Notes: generated from the sequence alone by a model not told the origin. DNA of 64,000 nt from Paenibacillus sp. SZ31 (GCF_012912005.1 NZ_JABBEA010000012.1:124001-188000); one strand, 5' to 3'. Counted from the stretch's first letter, positions 15,488 to 25,188 are shown. Program-made: numbers and translations.

Positions 15488-16768
15488 ATGCTGAAAGAAC
15501 GCATTGAACTGCTTAGCAAAAGAAAACAGATCTCCCGTAAAGACCTTGTGGAAGGTCTGGTCACGCAGGCTCATTTTGCAAATATCCTGGCGGATCGTTA
15601 TCCGCTCCCTGAGGACTTGGCAGAAGCCATCGCTGGGCGTCTTGGGGTAACTCCTTCCTATATTACAGCGGCAGCGGCTAAGGACGAGGAAACACTCGAA
15701 CGGGCAGAGGTTATTTTCGAACAAATGTCAGTTCCAGCGTCGGCGATATCAGAAGATACGGTGCATGCGCTGGCAGATCGGGATGACACGCTGACCGTAG
15801 AGCTGACAACGGCCTTGATGAAGGCGGTCTATTATCAGCAATTAAACGAAGCAACGGCTCATGAGTATATACATACGTCTTACCTCAATTTTTACCTGGA
15901 GAAATACGGTCGTCCAGACGATATTGATCTGCCGCGTCCGTTAGTCAAGGCACTCTTGTTCTATAAAATACAATATTATCGCTCCAAAATGGCATTTGTG
16001 GATGTGTTAACTCATGCAACCAGGCTCAGTGAGCTGGCGCTTCCTGGCAGTGAATTTTGGCTGTCTGTGCAAAACATCAAGATGGAGGCTTACATCCAGG
16101 TCAAACAGTATGAAGAGGCAAAACAGGTATTCGAGCTTACAATGCGTCATGTCTATGATCAGCGGATGTTCCATCGGTTGTCCGGGTTATATGTAGCCTA
16201 TAGTGGGTATTGTTTCGCGATGGGGCTGGTTCAGGAGGCACTTTCGGCATTGACCATGGCGGAAGCGAACCTCGTGTATGCCGGTAACCAGGGTGATCTG
16301 GTGACGGCAATTTCCAACAATCGGATTGTCATGCTGACGATGACAGGTGAACTGGATCAGGCACAGGCGGAGATTGAACGATTCGAGTCGCTGTTGCAGC
16401 AGGAACCGGAAGAAACACAGCAGGCCATGCAGCCGCTCATCGGTGTGTATCGATGCGAAGTAGCTCTGGCACGAAAGAACTGGGGCGTGCTTGCGCAGAG
16501 TGTAGATCAACTTTTGAAATGTGCAACAACACAGGACCAGCAGATGAGCGCAACCTTCTATCAGAGCCATCTGGCTCTTGCACATGGAGATCGCGAGGTT
16601 TTCATGGAGCGGGCACTTGCGTGTCTGCCTTATTTCGAATCCGCCCAGCATGTCATGCGGCTTGAACCGTTATATGAAGGAATGGCTGTAGTGTCTGAGG
16701 ATCAGCGGAAATACAAGGAAGCTGCGATGTATTATCGGAAGCTGGTATATCTGTTACGCAAAAAATAG
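15488..16768 (+). CDS. HTH-TPR transcriptional regulator (RRNPP-like)
   Basis: A 426-aa protein. Residues 1-55 are a divergent XRE-type helix-turn-helix (LKERIELLSKRKQISRKDLVEGLVTQAHFANIL). The remainder is all-helical with tetratricopeptide-like repeats (for example QNIKMEAYIQVKQYEEAKQVFELTM, VAYSGYCFAMGLVQEALSALTMAEA, NNRIVMLTMTGELDQAQAEIERFE, and a final EDQRKYKEAAMYYRKLVYL). This is the plan of peptide-sensing RRNPP regulators. A cognate signal-peptide gene usually lies just downstream, but I found no convincing one in the 277 bp that follow. AAGGACAGGG precedes the ATG. It is divergent from fabV, which is a possible target. Confidence 0.75.
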   Translation: MLKERIELLSKRKQISRKDLVEGLVTQAHFANILADRYPLPEDLAEAIAGRLGVTPSYITAAAAKDEETLERAEVIFEQMSVPASAISEDTVHALADRDDTLTVELTTALMKAVYYQQLNEATAHEYIHTSYLNFYLEKYGRPDDIDLPRPLVKALLFYKIQYYRSKMAFVDVLTHATRLSELALPGSEFWLSVQNIKMEAYIQVKQYEEAKQVFELTMRHVYDQRMFHRLSGLYVAYSGYCFAMGLVQEALSALTMAEANLVYAGNQGDLVTAISNNRIVMLTMTGELDQAQAEIERFESLLQQEPEETQQAMQPLIGVYRCEVALARKNWGVLAQSVDQLLKCATTQDQQMSATFYQSHLALAHGDREVFMERALACLPYFESAQHVMRLEPLYEGMAVVSEDQRKYKEAAMYYRKLVYLLRKK

Positions 16769-16860
16769 AGTGGAAATCGGCTTGGAAGAGCCTGATTATG
16801 GCATGATTTGGTGCATTGCCAACCTACTTTCCACAAAATATGGCTGCCAATCGTGAAATG

Positions 16861-16886
16861 AAGATCGAATTAACAGATCTTTTTTT
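16861..16886 (+). terminator. Weak intrinsic terminator after the HTH-TPR regulator
   Basis: AAGATC pairs with GATCTT over 6 bp around a 9-nt loop, followed by six or more T. It lies within a 277-bp gap that otherwise holds only AT-rich sequence. Confidence 0.55.
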
Positions 16887-17045
16887 GCGAAATTGACTTC
16901 AATCCTTACCAAAGAAACGATTATCCCGTAATTCAATTGCTGGATTTTTCGTTTTTTTTGTATGCCACCAGAAGGGTATTCAAGGACAAGCCGTGGTGTT
17001 TATAATTTAACTATAAATAAAAATAAAACAAATGAGGTGCTTAAT

Positions 17046-17462
17046 ATGGGATGGTTCAGTAAAAAGAACAAGCAGGAAGATGCGATTGCTAAAGCGGATA
17101 AATTGATGAATAAAGGACTCACTGGCATGATGATGAAAGGCTTTGTATCCAAGGAACATCGAGAGGCTATCAATCAGAGTCTGGATTCGGCAAAGCAGGC
17201 ACAGTTGGCGGCAAGTGGTTCTCTGCCTTTAACAGCTACGGCTACGGTGGTGACGATCACCGACACAGGCAAACTGATCAACTTTGATCCGATTGTTCTG
17301 CTGGTATTGGATGTGACAGAGACGAATGGCAACCAGTATCAGCGTACATTGGAGACACTGGTTTCCAAGATGCAGATTCCACGAGTAGGCGATCGGGTGG
17401 GATTAGGTCAGAATCCAGCAAATCCGTCTGAGCTGATTTACATGGGGATATTGTCTATCTAG
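17046..17462 (+). CDS. Hypothetical protein with a C-terminal domain shared with the next gene
   Basis: A 138-aa soluble protein. The ATG at 17046 has GAGGTG 6 bp upstream. The N-terminal 55 residues are charged and helical (MGWFSKKNKQEDAIAKADKL). The C-terminal 80 residues form a beta-rich domain with the pattern ATATVVTITDTGKLINFDPIV, then VTETNG, a short linker and GLGQNPANPSELIYMG. The same arrangement (A-x-V-L-x-V-t-x-x-G...vTkTNG...Y-x-x-x-DPtkLvL) occurs in the C-terminus of the membrane protein encoded 99 bp downstream and in many actinobacterial proteins of unknown function. The pair is probably co-transcribed. I cannot name a function. Confidence 0.7.
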   Translation: MGWFSKKNKQEDAIAKADKLMNKGLTGMMMKGFVSKEHREAINQSLDSAKQAQLAASGSLPLTATATVVTITDTGKLINFDPIVLLVLDVTETNGNQYQRTLETLVSKMQIPRVGDRVGLGQNPANPSELIYMGILSI

Positions 17463-17561
17463 AAGGTATTTGGTTATAAGACAGTGATATTCTATTTATG
17501 AAATGCGTATAACAACGATTAATAGAGATATTAAAAGAAGTATTAAGAAAGGGTGGATCAT

Positions 17562-18356
17562 ATGGTAGTTTTCCTGAGGTTCATTGGCGTATTAACGGTG
17601 TTCGGAGTGGGGTTCTCCCCATTTCTGGCACAGCAGTTGTGGAATGATCCGTTTATGATTATGCAGGCATGGTGGTACACTCCGGCGATCTTTGCCGGGT
17701 TCGCACTGATCTTTGTTCCTGCGATTTTGAGCAATATTTTTGGCGTAGGTCGAGTGAAGGCAGGTTTACCAGCAGTTGGGGTCATTAAAACTATACAACA
17801 GACAGGTACGTATATTAATGAACAGCTTGAGGTTCGGTTGGGTCTGACGGTGTCGCGTAAGGGGCGTGAGAAATACGATACGGAGATGAAAACAGTCATT
17901 TCATTGACCTCCCTGACACAGTTTCAACCGGGCAGTTTCATTCCGTTAGTCGTTTCTGTAAAGGATGAGCGCAAGGTAGGACTTGATCTGAAAGGGCGGT
18001 TGTCGCAAGAAGATATGCAGCAATTGCTGGATGAAAAGATGGTACAGCAAGGGGTACCGCCTGAAATGATGGATATTGCGAGAACAGGTGAAAAAGCGAT
18101 GGCCAAAATTCTTGATGTCACTCCACTGGGGAGTGAAGGTAGCAACAAGATCAAGCTTCAGCTCAAGCTCAGCATAACGAAAACGAACGGCGAAACCTTT
18201 AATGTGACGACGCAAAAAGAAATTTTATCGTCTGCGCTGCCGCAGGTGCAGCAAGGTCATATCATTAACGTTATTTATTCAAGGCAAGACCCGACGAAAT
18301 TGGTGTTGGCATTGAATGTACAAGAGAGACAATTAAGTGACTTATTTTCCTCCTGA
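17562..18356 (+). CDS. Hypothetical membrane protein, 264 aa, paralogous C-terminal domains
   Basis: The ATG at 17562 follows AAAGGGTGG. Two membrane helices lie near the N-terminus (about 3-22 and 35-60: FLRFIGVLTVFGVGFSPFLA and TPAIFAGFALIFVPAILSNIF). The rest is a soluble beta-rich region with two copies of one domain: about 68-135 (LPAVGVIKTIQQTGTYINEQ, then LTQFQPGSFIPLVV) and about 185-258 (AMAKILDVTPLGSEGSNKIK, then ITKTNGETF, HIINVIYSRQDPTKLVLAL). The second closely resembles the C-terminus of the preceding gene. A strong terminator ends the pair. Function unknown; a membrane-tethered scaffold is one possibility. Confidence 0.7.
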   Translation: MVVFLRFIGVLTVFGVGFSPFLAQQLWNDPFMIMQAWWYTPAIFAGFALIFVPAILSNIFGVGRVKAGLPAVGVIKTIQQTGTYINEQLEVRLGLTVSRKGREKYDTEMKTVISLTSLTQFQPGSFIPLVVSVKDERKVGLDLKGRLSQEDMQQLLDEKMVQQGVPPEMMDIARTGEKAMAKILDVTPLGSEGSNKIKLQLKLSITKTNGETFNVTTQKEILSSALPQVQQGHIINVIYSRQDPTKLVLALNVQERQLSDLFSS

Positions 18357-18368
18357 TGATGTAGACAA

Positions 18369-18414
18369 AAGGAGATCCTACAGATCATATTTATGACGTG
18401 TAGGACCTCCTTAT
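18369..18414 (+). terminator. Intrinsic terminator
   Basis: AAGGAG and TCCTACA pair with TGTAGGA and CTCCTT around a 16-nt loop. The A run before and T-rich sequence after may let it serve the convergent methyltransferase gene as well. Confidence 0.75.
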
Positions 18415-18455
18415 TTCATTTGGTATGTACCAAAGGTGCAAGCGACGTAATGCTT

Positions 18456-19271
18456 TCAGACAATACCAAGGCGCATGCGATACGAGAACAGTACTTTTCT
18501 GGATTCTCCGTCAAATACACGATTAGCCAGCGCTCTGAAGTCGTCGGCCGCTGTTAATAGATCATCTGCTCCGAGCTTCAACGCCGTTTGCAGGCCGCCT
18601 TGACTCAGGGCCAGATTCACGTATCGGTCGGCTGTGAATGTCTCGTGGTGATGAAACACAATTTCCCGAACATATCGGAACAGCCCGGACTGCTGAATCT
18701 GCTGCAAATGCCCATCTTTGCTCCATTTGTGTGCCTGACTATCCTGGGGAGCCAGACTGGCTGCTCGATGATCTGCCTCCGTATTCAGTTGCAGATAGGC
18801 CTGCTCCAGCTGCCAGTCCAGTATTGGCGGCCAGTCGCAATCATAGGCAGCAAATATGCCCCCTGTGCGAAGTACACGTGCAAACTCGCGTAGTGTGGGT
18901 TGCGGCTCCATCCAGTGAAACGATTGCGAACAGGTCAACACATCCACACTACCATCCGGGAGCCCGAGGTCATGAGACAAGCCGGACACGAACCGGAGGT
19001 TATCCGGTTTGCCGGCAGATTCCCACTTGGATTCCGCTACAGACCTCATGTCATCGCTGGGTTCAAAGCCAATGATGCGTTCTGCCTCATTAAGCCAGAT
19101 CCACGATGATAAACCGGTGCCACAGCCAACATCTGCGACCATACGCGGTGTACTGCCAAGATATGTCGTTAGAATATCCACCACTTCAGTGGGAGCAGCT
19201 GGGCGATTCTCATCGTATAACGTACCGAAACCTTTGAAACGTTCCACATTGTTGCGTCTAATGTCTTGCAT
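18456..19271 (-). CDS. Class I SAM-dependent methyltransferase
   Basis: A 271-aa protein with a Methyltransf_11 fold. Motif I is VADVGCGTGLSSW (about residues 41-53), the acidic end of strand 2 is IIGFEPSD, motif II lies near GSVDVLTCSQSFHWM (about 106-120), then LREFARVLRTGGIFAAYD. This QSFHWM form is typical of uncharacterised small-molecule methyltransferases. AAGGAGG stands 8 bp before the ATG. It is downstream of, and in the same direction as, a WYL regulator with a 73-bp gap and no terminator, so they probably form an operon. Substrate unknown. Confidence 0.85.
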   Translation of the reverse strand: MQDIRRNNVERFKGFGTLYDENRPAAPTEVVDILTTYLGSTPRMVADVGCGTGLSSWIWLNEAERIIGFEPSDDMRSVAESKWESAGKPDNLRFVSGLSHDLGLPDGSVDVLTCSQSFHWMEPQPTLREFARVLRTGGIFAAYDCDWPPILDWQLEQAYLQLNTEADHRAASLAPQDSQAHKWSKDGHLQQIQQSGLFRYVREIVFHHHETFTADRYVNLALSQGGLQTALKLGADDLLTAADDFRALANRVFDGESRKVLFSYRMRLGIV

Positions 19272-19344
19272 GGATAAACCTCCTTCGGTCAGATGGATGA
19301 CAGAGAGTCAGCTGTGCTCAAAAGTTGTATAGGCCTATATTATA

Positions 19345-20286
19345 TCATTCATTGTCGGGTTGTTTGTTCATGACGTTCTGTAAATGTTCAACAGCTTTGA
19401 TATGACGCCTGAGCAATTCCTGTCCAACATGAGCAGGCTCGATGACGGTCAGCTCGGAACCAAACGACAGCAGGAAGGAGTAGAGCCATTCCCCAACATT
19501 CAGTTCGAGAGAGACACGGAGCCTGCCATCAGGCTCTTTTTTAATGAGGGACGGTTCGAAAAAATCATGTACTCGGTATGCAATGGTGCTGGAGAACAAA
19601 AGTGTCAGAGGGATCAAGGTGATGGCTGACTCTGATTCAGGGTCATTTGATCCGGCAGTAACAGAGTGATCGTGTTTTCTCGCCAGAAAAGTCAACTGGG
19701 TGATCCGTTTCATCTTGAATGTCTCGAATTCTCTCCGATCAGGGTCATTATGGATATATCCTTTGAAGTACCACGTACTGTTTTTGAATATAAGTTTCTG
19801 TGGCTCCACGGTCGGAATACTCTTCTCACCATCCGAATTAATGTAGTGAAACGTAATCAGTTGATTCGTTAATATAGCCTGCTTCACCTGATTGAACAGT
19901 TCTCTCTCCTGCAGAGGGATGCTGCCCCATGGTGAGAAATTGAATTCGATCCAATCCAGTTTGTGATCAAATAGAGCGGTTAACCGTTGCAGCATATGGG
20001 CACTGTTAAGATGGGGGATCGCACTGACACTATAGAGTCCCATCAAAATTTCGTTCTGGTCTTCTTCTGACAGCAGCGACTTGTCCATGACATAGTTGTC
20101 CATGAGATGAATGCCGCCATGCTTGCCGGTCGTCGTATAGACGGGAATGCCCGCAGCGCTCAGCCGATCGATATCACGGTACACCGTGCGTACAGAAATC
20201 TCGAACAAACGGGCGAGTTCGGGTGCAGTGGCTTTCTTTTTCTCTAATAACAAAAGCAACATTCGAAATAGTCGGTTATTTTCCAT
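19345..20286 (-). CDS. HTH/WYL-domain transcriptional regulator
   Basis: A 313-aa YobV/YafY-type regulator. It has an N-terminal HTH_11 (KKATAPELARLFEISVRTVYRDIDRLSAAGIPVYTTTGKHGG, about 14-55) and a WYL domain (about 130-210: FHYINSDGEKSIPTVEPQKLIFKNSTWYFKGYIHN), then a WCX-like C-terminus (LRVSLELNVGEWLYSFLLSFGSELTVIEP). The start is the ATG after a short AT-rich stretch with no strong ribosome site. The region just upstream has TGACAATAGGTGTCA, a 5-bp inverted repeat overlapping a TATACC, a candidate self-operator. It probably controls the methyltransferase downstream. Confidence 0.87.
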   Translation of the reverse strand: MENNRLFRMLLLLLEKKKATAPELARLFEISVRTVYRDIDRLSAAGIPVYTTTGKHGGIHLMDNYVMDKSLLSEEDQNEILMGLYSVSAIPHLNSAHMLQRLTALFDHKLDWIEFNFSPWGSIPLQERELFNQVKQAILTNQLITFHYINSDGEKSIPTVEPQKLIFKNSTWYFKGYIHNDPDRREFETFKMKRITQLTFLARKHDHSVTAGSNDPESESAITLIPLTLLFSSTIAYRVHDFFEPSLIKKEPDGRLRVSLELNVGEWLYSFLLSFGSELTVIEPAHVGQELLRRHIKAVEHLQNVMNKQPDNE

Positions 20287-20393
20287 GCCTTAATTATACC
20301 ATGACAATAGGTGTCAGGGTATGGGTGGTACACTGGTGTAAAAGTCTTACCAAGACATTTTGACTCAGTCTTATAATTTGTTCTTCATTTATT

Positions 20394-20577
20394 GCGGAGT
20401 AGTGAAGGGGACGATATCGATTCTGAAGAAACGAAGTGTTCGCTAAAAGCTTTCTGTAAGAAAGCTACTTCGGAAGCAAACGCTATCATCGGATTTTTCC
20501 ATTTAAAAATGGGAATAAAAGAAATCCGAGGATAACAGCGATCAGAAGAACGATTCGTGACCGGAACGGCTACTCGC
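20394..20577 (+). repeat. Dispersed element, copy 2 (184 bp, divergent ends)
   Basis: It shares the core with the other copies: CTGAAGAAACGAAGTGTTCGC, AAAAGCTTTCTG...AAAGCT, and GGATAACAGCGATCAGAAG. Its termini differ from the TTTACAC type, yet remain inverted to each other: GCGGAGTAG at the left and CTACTCGC at the right, with GGGACGATATCG mirrored by CGATTCGTGACC. It lies in the 345-bp gap between the divergent WYL regulator and the GH1 gene and ends 55 bp before the latter. Confidence 0.78.
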
Positions 20578-20601
20578 ATAATATCAAGCACTTTATATTG
20601 A

Positions 20602-22065
<1,464 letters not shown>

Positions 22066-22088
22066 TTTAGCGTAAAAAAAATAGATCA

Positions 22089-22147
22089 GCCTGTTCCCTT
22101 TAATGGGACAGGCGGGTTCATGTAGTCCTGAACTCGTTCAGGACTAC
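22089..22147 (+). other. Two hairpins downstream of the GH1 gene
   Basis: GCCTGTTCCC / GGGACAGGC (22089-22113) and GTAGTCCTGAAC-TC-GTTCAGGACTAC (22122-22147), the latter a perfect 12-bp inverted repeat with a 2-nt loop. Neither has a T run, so simple terminators are unlikely; they may protect the 3' end or be part of a repeat. Confidence 0.55.
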
Positions 22148-22162
22148 GATATATGAATATAA

Positions 22163-22203
22163 AAAATACCCGGCGATCCTGTTAAGGAAAGCCGGGTATT
22201 TCT
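22163..22203. terminator. Bidirectional terminator between the GH1 and PAP2 genes
   Basis: AAATACCCGGC pairs perfectly with GCCGGGTATTT around a 16-nt loop, with A residues before and T residues after it, suiting both convergent genes. Confidence 0.8.
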
Positions 22204-22224
22204 ATGTACACGCGCTGGTGGCAA

Positions 22225-22890
22225 CTATGCCAGTCTTCTGGACTGCAGTTGAGACATGCGCTCCAAGTGACGCCGGTAAAACCATATGCAGGTGGAGAGC
22301 CAGCAACCACTTAAGAAGTATCCGCCTACGATATCACTTGGATAATGCACCCCCAAGTAGATACGACTTATACCAATGGTCAGTATAAATACGGCGCTGG
22401 CAATAATCATCAGCACACGTCCGGTGGTGGTAGGCACATGTTTCCAGATCAGAAAGGCCAGTCCACCGTACAGGCTAAATGCTGCCATAGAATGCCCACT
22501 GGGGAAGCTGTAACCACTCACTTCAATGATCCGGTTAATGGTAGGTCTGGCACGCTGAAATACCAGCTTGAGCAATGCATTTAACAGGGTTGAACCGGCG
22601 AGCACACAAGCCAGGAAGAGTAGTTCGCGTTTGTGGCGCAGGCAAACGTATAACACAATCATTGAAATGATTGTAATGATGACCACAGGCATTTCGCCAC
22701 CAATCCAGGTGAACAGCTGCATGAATTGCGTCATGCCGGGGGATTCCAATCCCTGAATCCAGCCAATTAGCGTATCATCAAATCGATGAATCTGGTTGTC
22801 GCTGATGGACAGGGCGATGCTTACAAAAGCGATCATGCATAACGCTGCAACGAGCAGCGGGAATGAGATGTTCCTTTTCCAGTTGTGCAT
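22225..22890 (-). CDS. PAP2-family phosphatase (undecaprenyl/lipid phosphate type)
   Basis: About 221 aa, with six predicted membrane helices. The three phosphatase motifs are present: KLVFQRARP, YSFPSGHSM with the catalytic-site His, and SRIYLGVHYPSDIVGG with the nucleophile His and Asp. Such enzymes dephosphorylate undecaprenyl pyrophosphate, phosphatidylglycerophosphate or similar lipids at the outer membrane face. A longer frame begins at 22953, but GGAGG lies inside it, 13 bp before the ATG at 22890 (10 bp before a TTG at 22893), and nothing useful precedes 22953, so I prefer the shorter form. It stands alone. Confidence 0.85.
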   Translation of the reverse strand: MHNWKRNISFPLLVAALCMIAFVSIALSISDNQIHRFDDTLIGWIQGLESPGMTQFMQLFTWIGGEMPVVIITIISMIVLYVCLRHKRELLFLACVLAGSTLLNALLKLVFQRARPTINRIIEVSGYSFPSGHSMAAFSLYGGLAFLIWKHVPTTTGRVLMIIASAVFILTIGISRIYLGVHYPSDIVGGYFLSGCWLSTCIWFYRRHLERMSQLQSRRLA

Positions 22891-23063
22891 CAAATGTTGA
22901 GTTCCTCCGTGATGTTTGATTTCGTATGTTGTGTCCTTGCGTATGTCGGACATAACGATATTCGTATTGTGCTATAATTTTACAATAAATATAGCAGCAA
23001 TAAAAATATGTAACCTTAACAACGGTTGTTCAAGCAGAAAATGAAGGAGGGGGAACAGTCGGA

Positions 23064-23636
23064 ATGAAACAGCGGTTGCTGATGTGCATGATGGTCTTAC
23101 TGTTGGTTACGTCTGGGTTAGCTCTATTTCCCGGAGAGAAAGTGTATGCTTGCAGTTGTGTCGAGAGTGATGTTCAGGAGAGATTGAAGACCCAGACAAC
23201 GGTATTTACGGGAGAAGTGGTGAACAAAGGCCATTCTCAACAATCGAAGAATGATGGCATGTTAAGAGAGTATACCTTTGATGTAGATACGGCATGGAAG
23301 GGAGTCAGTGCCAAAAAGATGAAGATCATAGGGAGTGACGGAGGGTCTGAATCCTGTGGCATTCAATTTGAGAAGAATCAGTCCTATCTGATCTTTGCTT
23401 ATCAAAATGTATTGGATCATAAGCTGCATACGAATCTGTGCAGTGGCAATGTTCCTATTGAACAAGCCGGAGATGATCTGAAATTGCTGGGCGCGGGCAA
23501 GGTTGTAAATAAAGAAGATTTTGGAGAAACCAATAATGGACGAAGTGAATATTACCTACTTATCTTATACGGTGGAGTCATTTTATTGGCAGCGTTGGCA
23601 ATCGTGTGGATATGGAAACGAAAGAAAAGAATTTGA
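23064..23636 (+). CDS. Exported NTR/TIMP-like protein with C-terminal membrane anchor
   Basis: A 190-aa protein. A signal peptide (MKQRLLMCMMVLLLVTSGLA...VYA) is followed directly by Cys-Ser-Cys, the N-terminal motif of netrin/TIMP-like domains. The mature domain continues with VFTGEVVNKG, YTFDVDTAWKG, a paired Cys (ESCGIQF), YLIFAY and a late Cys (LCSGNVPIEQA), as in bacterial 'tissue inhibitor of metalloproteinase' proteins. Residues about 163-183 form a membrane helix followed by KRKKR, so the domain should face outward. A strong GGAGGGGG site precedes the ATG. No metalloprotease gene is adjacent, and inhibitory activity is not implied. Confidence 0.75.
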   Translation: MKQRLLMCMMVLLLVTSGLALFPGEKVYACSCVESDVQERLKTQTTVFTGEVVNKGHSQQSKNDGMLREYTFDVDTAWKGVSAKKMKIIGSDGGSESCGIQFEKNQSYLIFAYQNVLDHKLHTNLCSGNVPIEQAGDDLKLLGAGKVVNKEDFGETNNGRSEYYLLILYGGVILLAALAIVWIWKRKKRI

Positions 23637-23703
23637 TTGCAGGTCTGATGAAAATTGAAAGCTGGATTGTATAACATAAGGTTTGTATGACGGAAAAAGA
23701 AAC

Positions 23704-23755
23704 TGATCCCCGTACAGAGCGTTAAGAAACATTGACGTTCTATATGGGGATTTTC
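23704..23755 (+). terminator. Probable terminator after the NTR-like gene
   Basis: ATCCCC-TA-AGAGCGT pairs with ACGTTCT-TA-GGGGAT with small internal loops, followed by TTTT. Confidence 0.6.
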
Positions 23756-23810
23756 AGGAGTGGCGTCAAAATATTATCCATTTGGAGTCGAGATTACCGA
23801 TCCGATGGAA

Positions 23811-24587
23811 CTAGTTTAACTGCAACATGTATTCATAAGCGGTGACACCAAATACCCGTTTGAAATGTCGGTTCAGATGGGTCAGATCGACGAATCCACA
23901 ATCGGCAACAGCAGCATAGATGTCCTTGTGTGTTTCGATGGACTGACGGGCACGCTCAACCTTGCAATTCAAGAAAAACTGGTAGGGTGAGATGCCAGCA
24001 TGTGATTTGAATTCACGGATAAACTGAAACTTGGACATGCCAAATTCGGAGCTTAGGTTGTCCAGCTTGAGCACATCTTCGGTACTGCAAAACATGATTT
24101 CCTTGGCTTTGCGGACCAGGTTGTCCTGAGGTAACCAGAGCTTGGTGTCCATTTCCTTCTGTGCCAGAAGATGAACCAGATCGAAGACCCGTTCGCTGCA
24201 CTCGGCTTCGTCCTGTCTGAGTTGAACGGCATCGTTTAGCATCAGAATGCTACGTGCAAGTTCAGGTTCATAGACGATGGGAGTTGCGAAAAGCAATTCC
24301 TTTTTACCTATAATCTCTTCTACCAAATCGGGCTTCAAATACAGCATCACATAGTCGATGCCAGCTTTATCATAGGAGCTTCCATCATGAGACTGTTCAC
24401 GGTTGAACAGCATGACACCATTTTGGTGAGAAGCCTGATATTGTCCGTCCAGGTTGTATTGTTGAATGCCACGCAGCGTTACGCCAACCGCATATTCTTC
24501 GTGGCAATGCTTTTTATAGGTAAAATCAGTAAAGCTGGCGGATAGTGCCAGCACGTCTTGCGACTTTTTATAGTTAAACCGTTCCAT
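23811..24587 (-). CDS. AraC-family transcriptional regulator
   Basis: A 258-aa regulator: an AraC_binding cupin-like N-domain (HCHEEYAVGVTLRGIQQYNLDG, about 26-50) and a C-terminal AraC DNA-binding domain with two helix-turn-helices (KLDNLSSEFGMSKFQFIREFKSHAGISPYQFFLNCKVERAR and AAVADCGFVDLTHLNRHFKRVFGVTAYEY). The second is the HTH_18 signature. The ATG at 24587 has GGGAGGTG 6 bp upstream. It lies 19 bp downstream of a LysE-type exporter gene in the same orientation, so the two form an operon and the regulator probably senses the exported amino acid. That link is inference. Confidence 0.88.
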   Translation of the reverse strand: MERFNYKKSQDVLALSASFTDFTYKKHCHEEYAVGVTLRGIQQYNLDGQYQASHQNGVMLFNREQSHDGSSYDKAGIDYVMLYLKPDLVEEIIGKKELLFATPIVYEPELARSILMLNDAVQLRQDEAECSERVFDLVHLLAQKEMDTKLWLPQDNLVRKAKEIMFCSTEDVLKLDNLSSEFGMSKFQFIREFKSHAGISPYQFFLNCKVERARQSIETHKDIYAAVADCGFVDLTHLNRHFKRVFGVTAYEYMLQLN

Positions 24588-24606
24588 GCAGCACACCTCC
24601 CAAGCT

Positions 24607-25188
24607 TTAGATCAATCCGGATACTATAATGGCTGAGTATAACAAAAAAAGGGCCATGAGAATACTTAGTAATTTTTGGTGGCGATTCAGTAACGTCTTG
24701 AAAACCTTGCCGAACACAACCCAACTAGAATAGGCGAGAAAACCAATGAAGGTAATAAGCATCACGAACAAAAATGATGAGAAAGAACTTTGATAGAAGG
24801 GCAATACATAACTTGGAATGACAGTGAAAGTAAACAAGACCACCTTTGGATTCACAAATTGCATGATGAAACCGTTCCAGAATCCGGTAACTTGTTTCGG
24901 TGCATCCTCGGTGGTACCCATCTTGTAGATCTGGTAAGCCAGATACACCATATACAGGCCGCCGACAATCTGCATCACCTTCAGAATTCCGGGTAAGACT
25001 CCCGCAAGAAGATGATTGAGAAAAGCTGAAGCGGTAAGCAACAGACCGAATGCCAGCGTAGCTCCCCACACATATCGCATCGTTTGACGCGCCCCAACCT
25101 GTTGCACGGAAGAAAGAATCACGATATTACTGGGACCTGGGGTGAACGTAACGACGATGCAGTAGATTAAAAAAGATGCAAGATTCAT
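24607..25188 (-). CDS. LysE/RhtB-family amino-acid exporter
   Basis: A 193-aa membrane protein with about six helices. The N-terminus MNLASFLIYCIVVTFTPGPSN has the conserved TPGPSN loop of the LysE/RhtB family, followed by GGLYMVYLAYQIYK and the FWNGFIMQFVNPKVVLFTF segment (the NPK motif). These proteins export amino acids or homoserine lactones. The ATG at 25188 has GAGGAG 9 bp upstream; a longer frame upstream lacks a ribosome site. The AraC-type gene follows after 19 bp. Substrate not determinable. Confidence 0.9.
   Translation of the reverse strand: MNLASFLIYCIVVTFTPGPSNIVILSSVQQVGARQTMRYVWGATLAFGLLLTASAFLNHLLAGVLPGILKVMQIVGGLYMVYLAYQIYKMGTTEDAPKQVTGFWNGFIMQFVNPKVVLFTFTVIPSYVLPFYQSSFSSFLFVMLITFIGFLAYSSWVVFGKVFKTLLNRHQKLLSILMALFLLYSAIIVSGLI

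Noticed and set aside
16769-17045. A secreted signal-peptide gene for the HTH-TPR regulator
   Set aside because: No short ORF with a ribosome site and hydrophobic or signal-like sequence was found in the gap.
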